From contig CAWGGG010000005.1 of the NCBI GenBank assembly GCA_963822145.1, forward strand, positions 235,631-299,630: a stretch of DNA of 64,000 nt, in the 5' to 3' direction. The position numbers were made by a program, and so were the translations under genes. The first letter of the stretch is position 1, and the number at the start of each line of letters is the position of its first letter. Positions 16,707 to 25,507 of this stretch are shown piece by piece. The notes below the pieces were generated by a model. The model made no database searches. It worked only from the letters and a program-made list of their open reading frames with translations, and had not been told where the DNA came from. Origin of the DNA: UBA5072 sp963822145 (lineage in GTDB: Bacteria > Bacteroidota > Bacteroidia > Bacteroidales > UBA10428).

Positions 16707-17978
16707 ATGAAAGAAATTGTAACGACTGATTTTGAAAAAGAAGTACTGCAGGGGGGTAAAGTCGTACTTGACTTTTATTCCACCGAATGTCCGCCATGTG
16801 ACGCTTTGGCGCCAAAATTTGAATCCCTTGCCGACCTGTATGGTGAGGATATAACCTTTCTGAAGGTATTTCGCCAGGGTAACCGTGATCTGGCAGAACG
16901 TCTGAGTGTCCACAGTTCTCCCACCCTAATATTTTTTGATCACGGGCATGAGGTGGGCATCCGTTTAAGCGGAGGGATCAAGCGCTCTGAAATCCTCCAT
17001 AACCTGAATGCCATGCTGCCGGCAGAAAAGGTTTCTTCGATCAAAAGTCGCATTAAACCTCATACCAGTCCGTATGATGTTGCCATCATCGGCAGTGGGC
17101 CGGGTGGACTCACCGCCGGATTATACCTCTGCCAGGCACGTATCAATACAGTGCTGATCGATACAGGCCTGCCGGGCGGGCATGTCAGTCTTACCCACCA
17201 GGTATCCAATTATCCGGGTTTCATTGATCCTCAGCCGGGTTACCTGCTTTCACACAACATGTCGGAGCAGACCAAGAAATGCGGCAGTGTATTTAAGGTA
17301 GCAGTGGATGTTACCCGCGTTGATCTTGTGAATAAGGAAATTGTCATTGATGATTTTGAAACGGTTCGGGCCAGGAAGATCATCATTGCCACCGGGACCT
17401 CCCCGAACTACCTTAATATACCCGGTGAGAAGGAGTTCAAAGGGAAGGGAATATCTTATTGCGCCACCTGTGATGCCAAGTATTATGGTGATAAAGAGGT
17501 TGTCGTTATCGGAGGAGGCAATTCTGCAGTGGAAGAGGCCGAGTTTATTACCAAATTCGCCTCCAAAGTAACCATGGTGCACCAGTTTGATAAGTTTCAG
17601 GCCAACAGGCAGGCCCAGGAGAAATTGCTGGCCAATCCGCGTGTGCAGGTATTGTTCCGTCACGAACCCCGGTCCTTTGTCCGCCAGGGCGACAAAATGA
17701 TTGTTACCGTCGAAAAACTGGAGAACGGAAATCTCAGTGAACTGATCACGGACGGCATTTTCATTTTTGTGGGATTAAAGCCCAATATCGATCTTTTCGG
17801 AGGGGCACTTACGCTTGATGACTGGGGTTACCTGAAAACAGATGAGGATATGCGGACAAACCTTCCGGATGTATATGCCGTTGGAGATGTCAGAAGCAAA
17901 AAATACCGGCAGATCACTACAGCCATAGCCGATGGGACTATTGCTGCCATCAGCATCACGAGGGAACTGGATAGCTGA
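16707..17978 (+). CDS. Thioredoxin-thioredoxin reductase fusion
   Basis: 423 residues. Residues 1-105 are a thioredoxin with an atypical CPPC site (C28, C31) and the cis-Pro in SSPTLIFF. Residues 120-420 are a low-molecular-weight thioredoxin reductase with FAD motif IIGSGPGG, redox site CATC (C252, C255), NADPH motif VVIGGGNSAVEEAEF and FAD-closing motif VYAVGDVRSKKYRQI. The domain order is reversed compared with the known mycobacterial reductase-thioredoxin fusion. It follows the radical SAM gene by 48 bp and would give NADPH-driven dithiol reduction, as needed by ArsM-type enzymes or to keep peptide Cys reduced. Confidence 0.93.
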   Translation: MKEIVTTDFEKEVLQGGKVVLDFYSTECPPCDALAPKFESLADLYGEDITFLKVFRQGNRDLAERLSVHSSPTLIFFDHGHEVGIRLSGGIKRSEILHNLNAMLPAEKVSSIKSRIKPHTSPYDVAIIGSGPGGLTAGLYLCQARINTVLIDTGLPGGHVSLTHQVSNYPGFIDPQPGYLLSHNMSEQTKKCGSVFKVAVDVTRVDLVNKEIVIDDFETVRARKIIIATGTSPNYLNIPGEKEFKGKGISYCATCDAKYYGDKEVVVIGGGNSAVEEAEFITKFASKVTMVHQFDKFQANRQAQEKLLANPRVQVLFRHEPRSFVRQGDKMIVTVEKLENGNLSELITDGIFIFVGLKPNIDLFGGALTLDDWGYLKTDEDMRTNLPDVYAVGDVRSKKYRQITTAIADGTIAAISITRELDS

Positions 17979-18137
17979 TGGCGTGTTAAACTTTTGTTAA
18001 AATCGGCATATTAAGATCCTGGTTTTCTTTCTCTTATTGCATGAATAGCCCTTGCCGGAGCATCATGATTTGAACCTGGCAGGGATTATTGTGTTTAATG
18101 TATATTAATTAATTTGAAACAAAAAAATGACTGCATT

Positions 18138-18776
18138 ATGAACATGAAAAGAATATCTCACGGAATTGCTGCACTCCTGCTGCTTTTTTCAGTTTCAGCA
18201 AATGTCTTGCTGGCTCAGAAACAAAATGCCTCAAACAAGTTTGCTATCAATACAGCCGATAGTAAAGTGAACTGGATGGGCAAAAAACCAACCGGGGAAC
18301 ATACAGGTTATGTTAAACTTTCCAGTGGCGAAATCCTCCTGGAGAAGAAAGAAATCAAGGGAGGCTCATTTGTAATTGATCTCAATACAATTATCAATAC
18401 CGATTTGAAAGATGAAGGTATGAATGGCAAGTTGGTTGGACATCTGAAATCACCTGACTTTTTTGATGTGGCCAAATATCCCACGGCCAGATTTGTGATT
18501 ACCAAGGTCACCAAAGCTCCAGAGACGACTGCAGGCGCTCCAAAAGCTACCCATACCATCGAGGGAGACCTCACCATCAAGGGAATCACCAAGAAAATCA
18601 GGTTTGATGCCAGTATCAATGAATTGAACGGCAAGGTAACGGCAAGCACGGCCCCCTTCACTATCGACCGAACCCTTTGGGGGGTTAATTACCAGTCTAA
18701 GTCGGTTTTTGCCGAACTGAAAGATCAGTTCATTTATGACGACATGACATTGTCTATTGACCTGGTCACCCAATAA
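18138..18776 (+). CDS. YceI family secreted protein
   Basis: 212 residues from the ATG at 18138, with a signal peptide ending LLAQ. The YceI lipocalin-like barrel follows: NTADSKVNWMGKKPTGEHTG, SGEILLEKKEIKGGSFVIDL, HLKSPDFFDVAKYPTARFVIT, IEGDLTIKGITKKI. Family members bind long isoprenoid chains or lipids in the periplasm; the physiological role is mostly open. A longer frame from a TTG at 18114 lacks a proper signal start. A strong terminator follows. Transcription probably starts in the 159-bp spacer after the redox fusion gene. Confidence 0.93.
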   Translation: MNMKRISHGIAALLLLFSVSANVLLAQKQNASNKFAINTADSKVNWMGKKPTGEHTGYVKLSSGEILLEKKEIKGGSFVIDLNTIINTDLKDEGMNGKLVGHLKSPDFFDVAKYPTARFVITKVTKAPETTAGAPKATHTIEGDLTIKGITKKIRFDASINELNGKVTASTAPFTIDRTLWGVNYQSKSVFAELKDQFIYDDMTLSIDLVTQ

Positions 18777-18803
18777 GATATTCTTCCTTTTTTTTCTTTA
18801 AAG

Positions 18804-18832
18804 ATCCCGTTTTCGAAACGGGATTTTTTTTT
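18804..18832 (+). terminator. Intrinsic terminator after the YceI gene
   Basis: A perfect 9-bp stem ATCCCGTTT/AAACGGGAT with a 3-base loop (18804-18824) is followed by nine T. It lies 28 bp after the YceI stop. Confidence 0.92.
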
Positions 18833-18937
18833 GTTCCGGCTATTCGTTCATGGAAATTCAGCATTCGTTCATTTTTTTTCCCAAACTGAAATACTTCTTC
18901 CATCTTTCGCCAAGATATAATACAAAATGAGGATGTC

Positions 18938-21184
18938 ATGAGGAATACTTTTTTAGTCTTACTGATAATTCTACTGTCGTGGTTGGTTCCATTCAAACTG
19001 GCCGGGCAGGAATCTGTATCTATAAAACGCTTGAAAGCGCCTGTTGATTTTGATGGACGCCCCTTTGAACCGGCATGGGAAAATCTGGAATTCTTTCCGT
19101 TGATCCAGAACCGGCCAAATTTCGGCAATGCCCCGATTGAAATGACGGAAGCGATGGTCGCTTATGACGATGAATTTCTCTGGGTGGGAGCCCGCCTGTA
19201 TATGCGTGATGCATCGAAGATCTTTGTCAACAGCAAAAAAAGAGATGCAGAGCTGTTTGGATTTGATTCCTTCGGTATATTGCTGGACAGTTATAACGAC
19301 AATGAGAATGCCCTGGTGTTTTTCACCACTCCAACCGGATTAAGGACAGATTATGCGGTTTCCAAGGATGCGGTGGAAGACGGCGGCCAGCAAGGTCCTC
19401 CGGGCATGGGAGCCCTGAACTTCAGCTGGAATACTTTCTGGGATGTTAAAACCACCCGTGATGACAAGGGATGGTACGTGGAAATGCGGATACCTTTCTC
19501 GAGCATCCGCTTCAAGCCACAGGATGATAAAGCTGACATGGGGCTGATAATAAGCCGCACCATCAGCGCCAACAGTGAAACCGACACCTGGCCTGCCATT
19601 GATCCCAAATATGGTTTTATGGCCACCAATAAACCTTCGCAAGCTGCCACGATTGAATTTGAAGGGGCCAGACCGAAAAAGCCCGTATACGTTTCTCCCT
19701 ATGTGATCGGGGGTTTTTCGAGGGACTGGGTGCTTGACAGCACGGAAACACAATACCTGTCGGATGACAATCCCCAATACAATGCCGGTTTGGATATAAA
19801 ATACAGCCTGAACAGCAATCTGACGCTTGACCTGACAGCCAATACCGATTTTGCCCAGGTGGAGGCAGATGACCAACAGGTGAACCTCACCCGGTATGAT
19901 CTTTTCTTTCCCGAGAAACGGTCGTTCTTCCAGGAACGATCCAGTTTGTTCAGTTTCGGCCTGGGGGGCATGTCTGATCTATTCTACAGCCGGAATATCG
20001 GTATATCTGAAGACGGCAATCCCATCAGGATCTATGGTGGGGCAAGGATGACCGGAAGAGTGGGCATGTGGGATGTCGGTCTTCTGGATATGCAAACCAA
20101 GGAATACAAGGAAACTCCAAGTGAGAACTTCGGCGTATTGCGTTTGCGGCGCCAGGTGATCAACCCGAATACTTATGTAGGAGGTATTTTCACTTCGCGA
20201 CTTGGCATGAACGGTGATCAGAACCTGGCTTACGGTCTCGATGGGATCTTCAGGCTTTTCGGGGATGATTACCTCTCTGTCAAGGGAGCACAGTCTTATG
20301 ACAAGGAGATGGGAACCAGTCTGGCATCCCTTGACCCTTCCTTTTTCCTGGCGCAATGGGAACGGCGTTCCGAAGAAGGCTTTGCCTACAATCTTGGATA
20401 TACCTATACCGGTGAGAAATTCGCGCCCGGGATAGGATTTGTGCAACGGCCCGGCATACAGGGATTTCAGGGAAGTTTACTTTACGGCTGGATGCCCGGT
20501 GAGCAGTCCAAATGGTTCAGCATTATTGCAAAAGTTATTGGAGAGCGATATACCAGGCTTTCAGATGGAGGACTTGAAAACATGCGTATCATGCCACAGG
20601 TGGAGTTCAATACAAAGAAAGAATATGGCGGCGAGATTTCTCTGGAATATCAGCAAGAAGGCGTGTTAGAGGACTTCCCCCTGTCGGACAGCATCTGGAT
20701 CGAAGCGGGTGAATATTCATTTGCCTCTTTGGGCTTAGAATTACGCACGCCGCAATCCAAGAAGATATCGGGCTTTTTGGGACTGAACGGCGGGGAGTTT
20801 TATGACGGGAAGAAATATGGGGTAATGTTTGGTCCGATGCTGAATATTGGTGCCAGTCTGCAGCTTTCCGCTCATTATGAATTCAATGCCCTGCGCTTTC
20901 CCGACCGTGAAACCAATAATTCACTGAACATCCATGCGGTCAATATGAAGGCCCTGTATATGCTGAACACCAAAATCTCAGCCAGCATCATGGCGCAATA
21001 TGTCAATACGGAGGATGATTTCGTATTCAATTTCAGGTTCCGCTATAATCCACGTGAAGGCAATGACTTTTATATCGTGTACAATGAGTATCGGGGTCTT
21101 GACGGAAACAATGAGATACCGGCACCTCCCTCATACTACAACCGGACCATCATGTTAAAATATACCCATACATTCATTTTTTAA
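18938..21184 (+). CDS. DUF5916 outer membrane protein with CBM9-like N-terminal domain
   Basis: 748 residues with a signal peptide (hydrophobic residues 4-20, cleavage after LAG). Residues 30-210 form a carbohydrate-binding-family-9-like sandwich (DFDGRPFEPAWENLEFF, EMTEAMVAYDDEFLWVGARLY, WYVEMRIPFSSIRF). The rest is the DUF5916 beta-barrel, rich in alternating strands, with LTANTDFAQVEADDQQVNLTRYDLFFPEKRSFFQE as the hallmark, and a C-terminal aromatic residue (TFIF) typical of outer membrane barrels. The function of this Bacteroidetes family is not known. The gene stands alone after a terminator and may be read together with the next gene 39 bp downstream. Confidence 0.88.
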   Translation: MRNTFLVLLIILLSWLVPFKLAGQESVSIKRLKAPVDFDGRPFEPAWENLEFFPLIQNRPNFGNAPIEMTEAMVAYDDEFLWVGARLYMRDASKIFVNSKKRDAELFGFDSFGILLDSYNDNENALVFFTTPTGLRTDYAVSKDAVEDGGQQGPPGMGALNFSWNTFWDVKTTRDDKGWYVEMRIPFSSIRFKPQDDKADMGLIISRTISANSETDTWPAIDPKYGFMATNKPSQAATIEFEGARPKKPVYVSPYVIGGFSRDWVLDSTETQYLSDDNPQYNAGLDIKYSLNSNLTLDLTANTDFAQVEADDQQVNLTRYDLFFPEKRSFFQERSSLFSFGLGGMSDLFYSRNIGISEDGNPIRIYGGARMTGRVGMWDVGLLDMQTKEYKETPSENFGVLRLRRQVINPNTYVGGIFTSRLGMNGDQNLAYGLDGIFRLFGDDYLSVKGAQSYDKEMGTSLASLDPSFFLAQWERRSEEGFAYNLGYTYTGEKFAPGIGFVQRPGIQGFQGSLLYGWMPGEQSKWFSIIAKVIGERYTRLSDGGLENMRIMPQVEFNTKKEYGGEISLEYQQEGVLEDFPLSDSIWIEAGEYSFASLGLELRTPQSKKISGFLGLNGGEFYDGKKYGVMFGPMLNIGASLQLSAHYEFNALRFPDRETNNSLNIHAVNMKALYMLNTKISASIMAQYVNTEDDFVFNFRFRYNPREGNDFYIVYNEYRGLDGNNEIPAPPSYYNRTIMLKYTHTFIF

Positions 21185-21223
21185 AGTTTAACGATTATTT
21201 ACATATATAATTTCCAATTAATT

Positions 21224-22090
21224 ATGAAAAACAGAAATCTTATCAGTCTTGCGGTGGCATTTGGATTCTTATCGATAGGTATTACCGGTATCCTGATGTA
21301 TTTTGGCCTGGAAGGCGGAGTGACCACCGTTCATGTGATATTTGGCTTGCTGTTCGTAGCCTTTTCAATTTTCCATGTGATCAACAACTGGAATTCTATT
21401 AAACTATATACACTGGATAAACAAAAAGGTAGTATCCGTAAGGAATTCATTCTGGTTAATGTTATTCTATTAGCAGTTCTCATTGCTGCTGCCGTTAACC
21501 TCCAACCCTTCACAGCTATCGCGCATGCAGGCGAAGAAGGCGGCCGGCGAGAAGAAGGGAAGGAAGGAGGAAGGGAACATGGTTTTTTCAGGAATGCATC
21601 ATTTGAGGAAGTTGTCACAAACGAAGATGTTCAAGGCACGTCACTCAGTTTGATCATCCAAAAAAGCAACAACATCGTAGCGCCCTCAATAGCCATCTGG
21701 GTGGTTGATACAACAGGCAGGTTTGCGGGCAATCTCTTTGTGCCGTCCAAGGTAGCCAAATTTAAAACCGATAGGGGGGAAGAAAAAAGAGAGCGTTTCG
21801 AAGGTCGGATGGAGACAGAAGATTTCAAACCGGAATTGCTGATGGAATGGTATGCCGCTTCGGGTGGTTCAGCTTCAAATTATGATGGCATTACTCCTGT
21901 TGAGAACTTCTTTTTAAATACAAAAACCACATCTTCCGGTAAATTCTCAGTACTGATGGAGGTCACCTACAATGGCACAAAGGAGTTGTACCGTGCTGAT
22001 GTGGATATGACTGAAGGCAAGATATTCAGGCTGGAATCGCAGGATAATAAAATGCTCACCAGGGCAATACTGGAAGTAGTGAATATATAA
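21224..22090 (+). CDS. DUF4405-like membrane protein with C-terminal periplasmic domain
   Basis: 288 residues. Three hydrophobic segments (about 6-27, 34-54 and 75-92) with conserved-type His in VHVIFGLLFVAFSIFHVINNW resemble the DUF4405/cytochrome-b-like membrane core, where such His residues may hold heme. After a Gly/Glu/Arg-rich linker (GEEGGRREEGKEGG) the remaining 170 residues look like a periplasmic beta domain that may fold with bound ligand. The family match of the first part is moderate and the second part is unrecognised. It lies between DUF5916 and a LytS/LytTR pair on the same strand. Confidence 0.6.
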   Translation: MKNRNLISLAVAFGFLSIGITGILMYFGLEGGVTTVHVIFGLLFVAFSIFHVINNWNSIKLYTLDKQKGSIRKEFILVNVILLAVLIAAAVNLQPFTAIAHAGEEGGRREEGKEGGREHGFFRNASFEEVVTNEDVQGTSLSLIIQKSNNIVAPSIAIWVVDTTGRFAGNLFVPSKVAKFKTDRGEEKRERFEGRMETEDFKPELLMEWYAASGGSASNYDGITPVENFFLNTKTTSSGKFSVLMEVTYNGTKELYRADVDMTEGKIFRLESQDNKMLTRAILEVVNI

Positions 22091-22148
22091 ATGTTCCGAG
22101 ATTCCGTACCTTGTAATTGCAAATTTACAGCACATTCAAACCAAAAGT

Positions 22149-23153
22149 ATGACTAAGAAAATTCTCTTACAGGCTGGTTTCTGGATCAGCATCTTTGTGA
22201 TCAACCTGGCCCTGGTTCCGGATGATGATCATGTATCAAAAACGCTGTTGTTTGAGACGATTTGCCTGGCAGCTTACGCCTTTGTGTTCTACCTGAATAT
22301 TTTATACCTGTTCCCAAAATATTATGAAGACAGCAAGTATAAATATATTCTGGCAGGTGTTGTAATGGTTTTCCTTATGTTCCTGGTCATATATGCAATA
22401 AACAAGCTGATATTCTGGAACCCTTTCAGGAGACATCATAACAGCTGGTTTGAAATGTTCTTCTCGTTCAGGTATTTGCTTTGGCTTTCTTTTATTTATC
22501 TTATCGGAACGGTATATTCTATCCAGCACATGCTGAACCAGCAGATTTCTCACAACAAGAAAATGATGGAGGAAAAGCTGGAAACCGAGCTTCAGTTGCT
22601 GAAAGCCCAGATCAATCCGCACTTCCTTTTTAACGCGCTGAACAACATTTATTCCTTAACCTACCTGAAATCGGAAAAAGCACCAGAAAGTGTTTTAAAG
22701 CTTTCTGAGATGTTGCGCTATGTACTTGAGGATTGCAGTTCGGAAAAGGTGCCTATTAGACATGAGATTGATTATATGCAGAACCTGATTGATTTTTATC
22801 AGATGAAAAGTCCGGGTAAGCGCAAAGTCCAGTTCAATAAGGAAATTGAGCACATGGATATTCATATAGCCCCAATGCTCTTCATTCCTTTCATTGAGAA
22901 CAGTTTTAAGTACAGCCGGATTGAAGAGGACAAAGCTGGATTCATTCTGATCGACCTCCGGGAATCTGCAGGAAAACTGAGCTTTACTATTAAGAATTCG
23001 GTATTTTTGTCAAGGGCCATTCTTAATGGCTCACGAAAGGGGATCGTCAATGTGCAGCAACGCCTGGAGATTATCTATCCTGGCAAGTATAAGCTTATCG
23101 TAGGTGAAAAGGACAATGTTTATACCGTGGAACTGGAAATCGACCTGACATGA
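22149..23153 (+). CDS. LytS-type sensor histidine kinase
   Basis: 334 residues. Four membrane helices occupy residues 5-120, then a coiled coil (QISHNKKMMEEKLETELQLLKAQ). The His_kinase domain carries the phospho-acceptor His in QINPHFLFNALNNIYSL and the N-box-like region APMLFIPFIENSFKYS. The ATP lid is short (GIVNVQQRLEIIYPGKY), as usual in this group. It overlaps the LytTR regulator gene by the ATGA tetranucleotide, so the two are translated together and form a two-component system. The signal is unknown. Confidence 0.94.
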   Translation: MTKKILLQAGFWISIFVINLALVPDDDHVSKTLLFETICLAAYAFVFYLNILYLFPKYYEDSKYKYILAGVVMVFLMFLVIYAINKLIFWNPFRRHHNSWFEMFFSFRYLLWLSFIYLIGTVYSIQHMLNQQISHNKKMMEEKLETELQLLKAQINPHFLFNALNNIYSLTYLKSEKAPESVLKLSEMLRYVLEDCSSEKVPIRHEIDYMQNLIDFYQMKSPGKRKVQFNKEIEHMDIHIAPMLFIPFIENSFKYSRIEEDKAGFILIDLRESAGKLSFTIKNSVFLSRAILNGSRKGIVNVQQRLEIIYPGKYKLIVGEKDNVYTVELEIDLT

Positions 23154-23911
23154 AACTGACCTGTGCCATAGTGGATGATGAATTTCTAGCCCGGCAATAT
23201 CTGAAGGATTATGTCGAAAAACTGCCATTTCTGGAACTGATGGGTGATTATGACTCGCCCCTGATGATTCTGGAAGAGTTAAAACGCAATGCCATTGACA
23301 TCCTCTTCCTGGATATTCAGATGCCGGATATCTCCGGACTCGATTTCCTGAAAACCCTGAATCCCCAGCCCTATGTTATTCTCACCACGGCTTATAAGGA
23401 ATATGCCCTGGAGGGTTATGAGCACAATGTGATCGATTACCTGCTAAAACCATTTTCATTCGACAGGTTCCTGAAGGCCGTCAATAAAACTGCCGATATG
23501 ATCCGGAAGGAAAGATCTGGCGGCAGCCGGTCAATAAGCGGAGTTGCTGGGCCGCTTGTGGGAGAAAATTTTATGACAATCCGGGCTGACAGGAAATGGT
23601 ATAAAATCAATTTTGACGATTTGATTTACGTGGAAGGTCAGAAAGCTTACGTTACCTTTCATACCCGGACAAAAAAAATCACGGCACTGATTGCACTGAA
23701 AGAACTGGAGGAGACCCTTCCACCTGAAAAGTTCATCCGCATTCACAAGTCCTTTATTATATCCATAGGTCATGTAGAAACTCTTGAAGGCAACCTGGTT
23801 GGCATCAGCGGACAGAAATTGTCAATTGGCAGCAGCTACAGGGAGAAAGTTAACAGTCTTTTTAAAATTCAGCATCCTGAAGAAGACATTTCAAAGGAAA
23901 CAATAGAATAG
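23150..23911 (+). CDS. LytTR family response regulator
   Basis: 253 residues. The receiver domain (1-120) has AIVDDEFLARQYLKDY, phospho-acceptor Asp in ILFLDIQMPDISG, and KPFSFDRFLKAV. The LytTR DNA-binding domain (about 140-240) has IRADRKWYKINFDDLIYVEGQKAYV and FIRIHKSFIIS. Partner of the kinase that it overlaps by 4 bp. Targets are not evident; the upstream DUF4405-like and DUF5916 genes are possible. Confidence 0.95.
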   Translation: MKLTCAIVDDEFLARQYLKDYVEKLPFLELMGDYDSPLMILEELKRNAIDILFLDIQMPDISGLDFLKTLNPQPYVILTTAYKEYALEGYEHNVIDYLLKPFSFDRFLKAVNKTADMIRKERSGGSRSISGVAGPLVGENFMTIRADRKWYKINFDDLIYVEGQKAYVTFHTRTKKITALIALKELEETLPPEKFIRIHKSFIISIGHVETLEGNLVGISGQKLSIGSSYREKVNSLFKIQHPEEDISKETIE

Positions 23912-23915
23912 GAAT

Positions 23916-23959
23916 TACCCCTGCCAGGATGGAAACCTGCCCAGTGGTATTATTTTTTT
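23916..23959 (+). terminator. Probable terminator after the LytTR gene
   Basis: TACCCCTG (23916-23923) pairs with CAGTGGTA (23942-23949) with one mismatch, and a T-rich run (23950-23959) follows. It begins 5 bp after the stop. Confidence 0.55.
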
Positions 23960-24063
23960 GATTTTGCTTGACTTATTGGCAATTTTTTGGTAAATTAACT
24001 ATATCATACTTACTCCGATAAAAGTAAAGTTGATCTTCTAAAATATTCTAAACACTTAACAAA

Positions 24064-24828
24064 ATGAATACTTTTGTATACCTGAGTGTTTTACCGGAGG
24101 CCCTGATTGCCTCCATGCACCCTCCAAAGGACTTTGCCGAATACATGGCAACAGGTACCAGAAAGAAAACGCGCGGACAGGCTATCTTTTTTGAAGTGGA
24201 CCAGGATCTGGCACGAAACCTGCTGCCTGCGGAATACATCAGCAGAAGATGCGTCCGAAAACCTGACGGTTCTCCAAAGAGTTCGGTATATCTTACCATT
24301 TACCGGGCGCTGGAGCATCTGCCGCTCAAAGCCCTTAAAAACCTCTACCTCGTAACTGAAGACGGCAAAACGCTTGAACTCAGGAAGGGCCCTTACGATA
24401 TAAAATCAGAAATCCCAAAACAACTTCATCTTTACCAGGAGCTCTGTCCGGTTACCCCCATAATAGCCAGCACGCTTAGTCCTTCGGAGTTTGGCAGGGA
24501 AATGACCTCGGAAAAGGAACAGGTAAATATCCCAAAGATCATGTTCGTGGAATTGATCCTCGATCAACTCGCTTTTGATCCTGTCCGCGGTTCCGCCCAG
24601 AACCTGCCGTATCCCGATATCGGGCATCTGCGGGACTGTCTCATCATCCTGAGGAATGAAGAAATGAAATCCAGGAAAACGGTGCAGCGCACCTTCAACG
24701 GAAACTTGCTGTACAGGACATGTACCAATGGTTTTTTTGTTGTTTCCAAAGATGAATTCCTTTATTATCCTTATCCAACCATGCAGCAATTGGAGGAAGA
24801 AAACTACGATTTCTGGCGTTCCTTTTAG
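24064..24828 (+). CDS. Soluble protein of unknown function
   Basis: 254 residues, no signal peptide, no membrane segments, no recognised nucleotide or metal motif. It begins MNTFVYLSVLPEALIASMHPP and ends QLEEENYDFWRSF. Basic and acidic residues alternate and several short patches could be conserved (ATGTRKKTRGQAIFFEV, VYLTIYRALEHLPLKAL, LLYRTCTNGFFVVSKDEF). The fold looks mixed alpha/beta. Codon use matches its neighbours. The gene stands alone between a terminator and the TrhA-like gene. I cannot assign a function. Confidence 0.8.
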   Translation: MNTFVYLSVLPEALIASMHPPKDFAEYMATGTRKKTRGQAIFFEVDQDLARNLLPAEYISRRCVRKPDGSPKSSVYLTIYRALEHLPLKALKNLYLVTEDGKTLELRKGPYDIKSEIPKQLHLYQELCPVTPIIASTLSPSEFGREMTSEKEQVNIPKIMFVELILDQLAFDPVRGSAQNLPYPDIGHLRDCLIILRNEEMKSRKTVQRTFNGNLLYRTCTNGFFVVSKDEFLYYPYPTMQQLEEENYDFWRSF

Positions 24829-24872
24829 AGGAGATGAATTACCTTTGAGTCGGGTAATTTCATGGAACACTC

Positions 24873-25493
24873 ATGGTGGTAAATAAGGAAGAATTCGCAA
24901 ATTCACTTTCGCATGGAATCGGAGCAGTGATATTGCTTATTGCTGCTCCTGCTTTATTTTCACAGCTTTCCGCAAAAGGTGCCGTGATGTGGCCTGTGGT
25001 GGTTTATCTCTTATGCCTGTTCATGACTTATCTGACATCCACAGTTTACCATGCCTTTACGAATGACCAGTACAAAAAAATCCTAAGGATACTGGATCAT
25101 ATTTCAATATTCCTGCTGATAGGCGGTACATTTACACCCATTGTAGTCTACAATATGGGCAATTGGAACGGATGGCCGTTTCTATGGATATTTTGGCTTG
25201 CCATGGCCGGGGGCATTGTTTTTAAAATCTTTTATACCGGAAAGCACAAGCTAATCAGCACCCTGATCTATATCGGTATAGCCTGGGTGGGGGCGGTATT
25301 TCTCTGGCCCTTGATTAAGAGCATGCCCAAACAGGTACTGTTGTATGTCATCATCGGGGGTTTATTCTACACGGGAGGCACAGTGTTTTATATGCAGAAG
25401 AACATGAAGTTCCACCATGCCTGGTGGCATTTGTTTGTCATGGCCGGCAGCATTTCACATTATATCGCGGTATATATTTCCCTGAATGCATAA
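24873..25493 (+). CDS. TrhA/hemolysin III family (PAQR) membrane protein
   Basis: 206 residues with seven hydrophobic segments. Family motifs: EEFANSLSHGIGAVI near the start, STVYHAF with the first metal-binding residues, ILDHISIFLLIGGTFTPI, and HAWWHLFVMAGSISHYIAV with the His pair at the C-terminus, forming the Zn site of PAQR-fold proteins. Bacterial members are linked to membrane fluidity control. The 44-bp leader contains an imperfect AATTACC/GGTAATT hairpin (about 24835-24862). The 3' end is 14 bp from the convergent helicase gene. Confidence 0.93.
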   Translation: MVVNKEEFANSLSHGIGAVILLIAAPALFSQLSAKGAVMWPVVVYLLCLFMTYLTSTVYHAFTNDQYKKILRILDHISIFLLIGGTFTPIVVYNMGNWNGWPFLWIFWLAMAGGIVFKIFYTGKHKLISTLIYIGIAWVGAVFLWPLIKSMPKQVLLYVIIGGLFYTGGTVFYMQKNMKFHHAWWHLFVMAGSISHYIAVYISLNA

Positions 25494-25507
25494 TGATACT
25501 CTCGTCA

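Noticed and set aside
18000..18110. Imperfect CCCTTGCC/GGCAGGG dyad after the Trx-TrxR gene
   Set aside because: One bulge, long loop and no T-run; could be chance.
23950..24010. Possible sigma-54 box TTGGCAATTTTTTGGT before the unknown gene
   Set aside because: No TTGC at the required distance from the TGGCA word.
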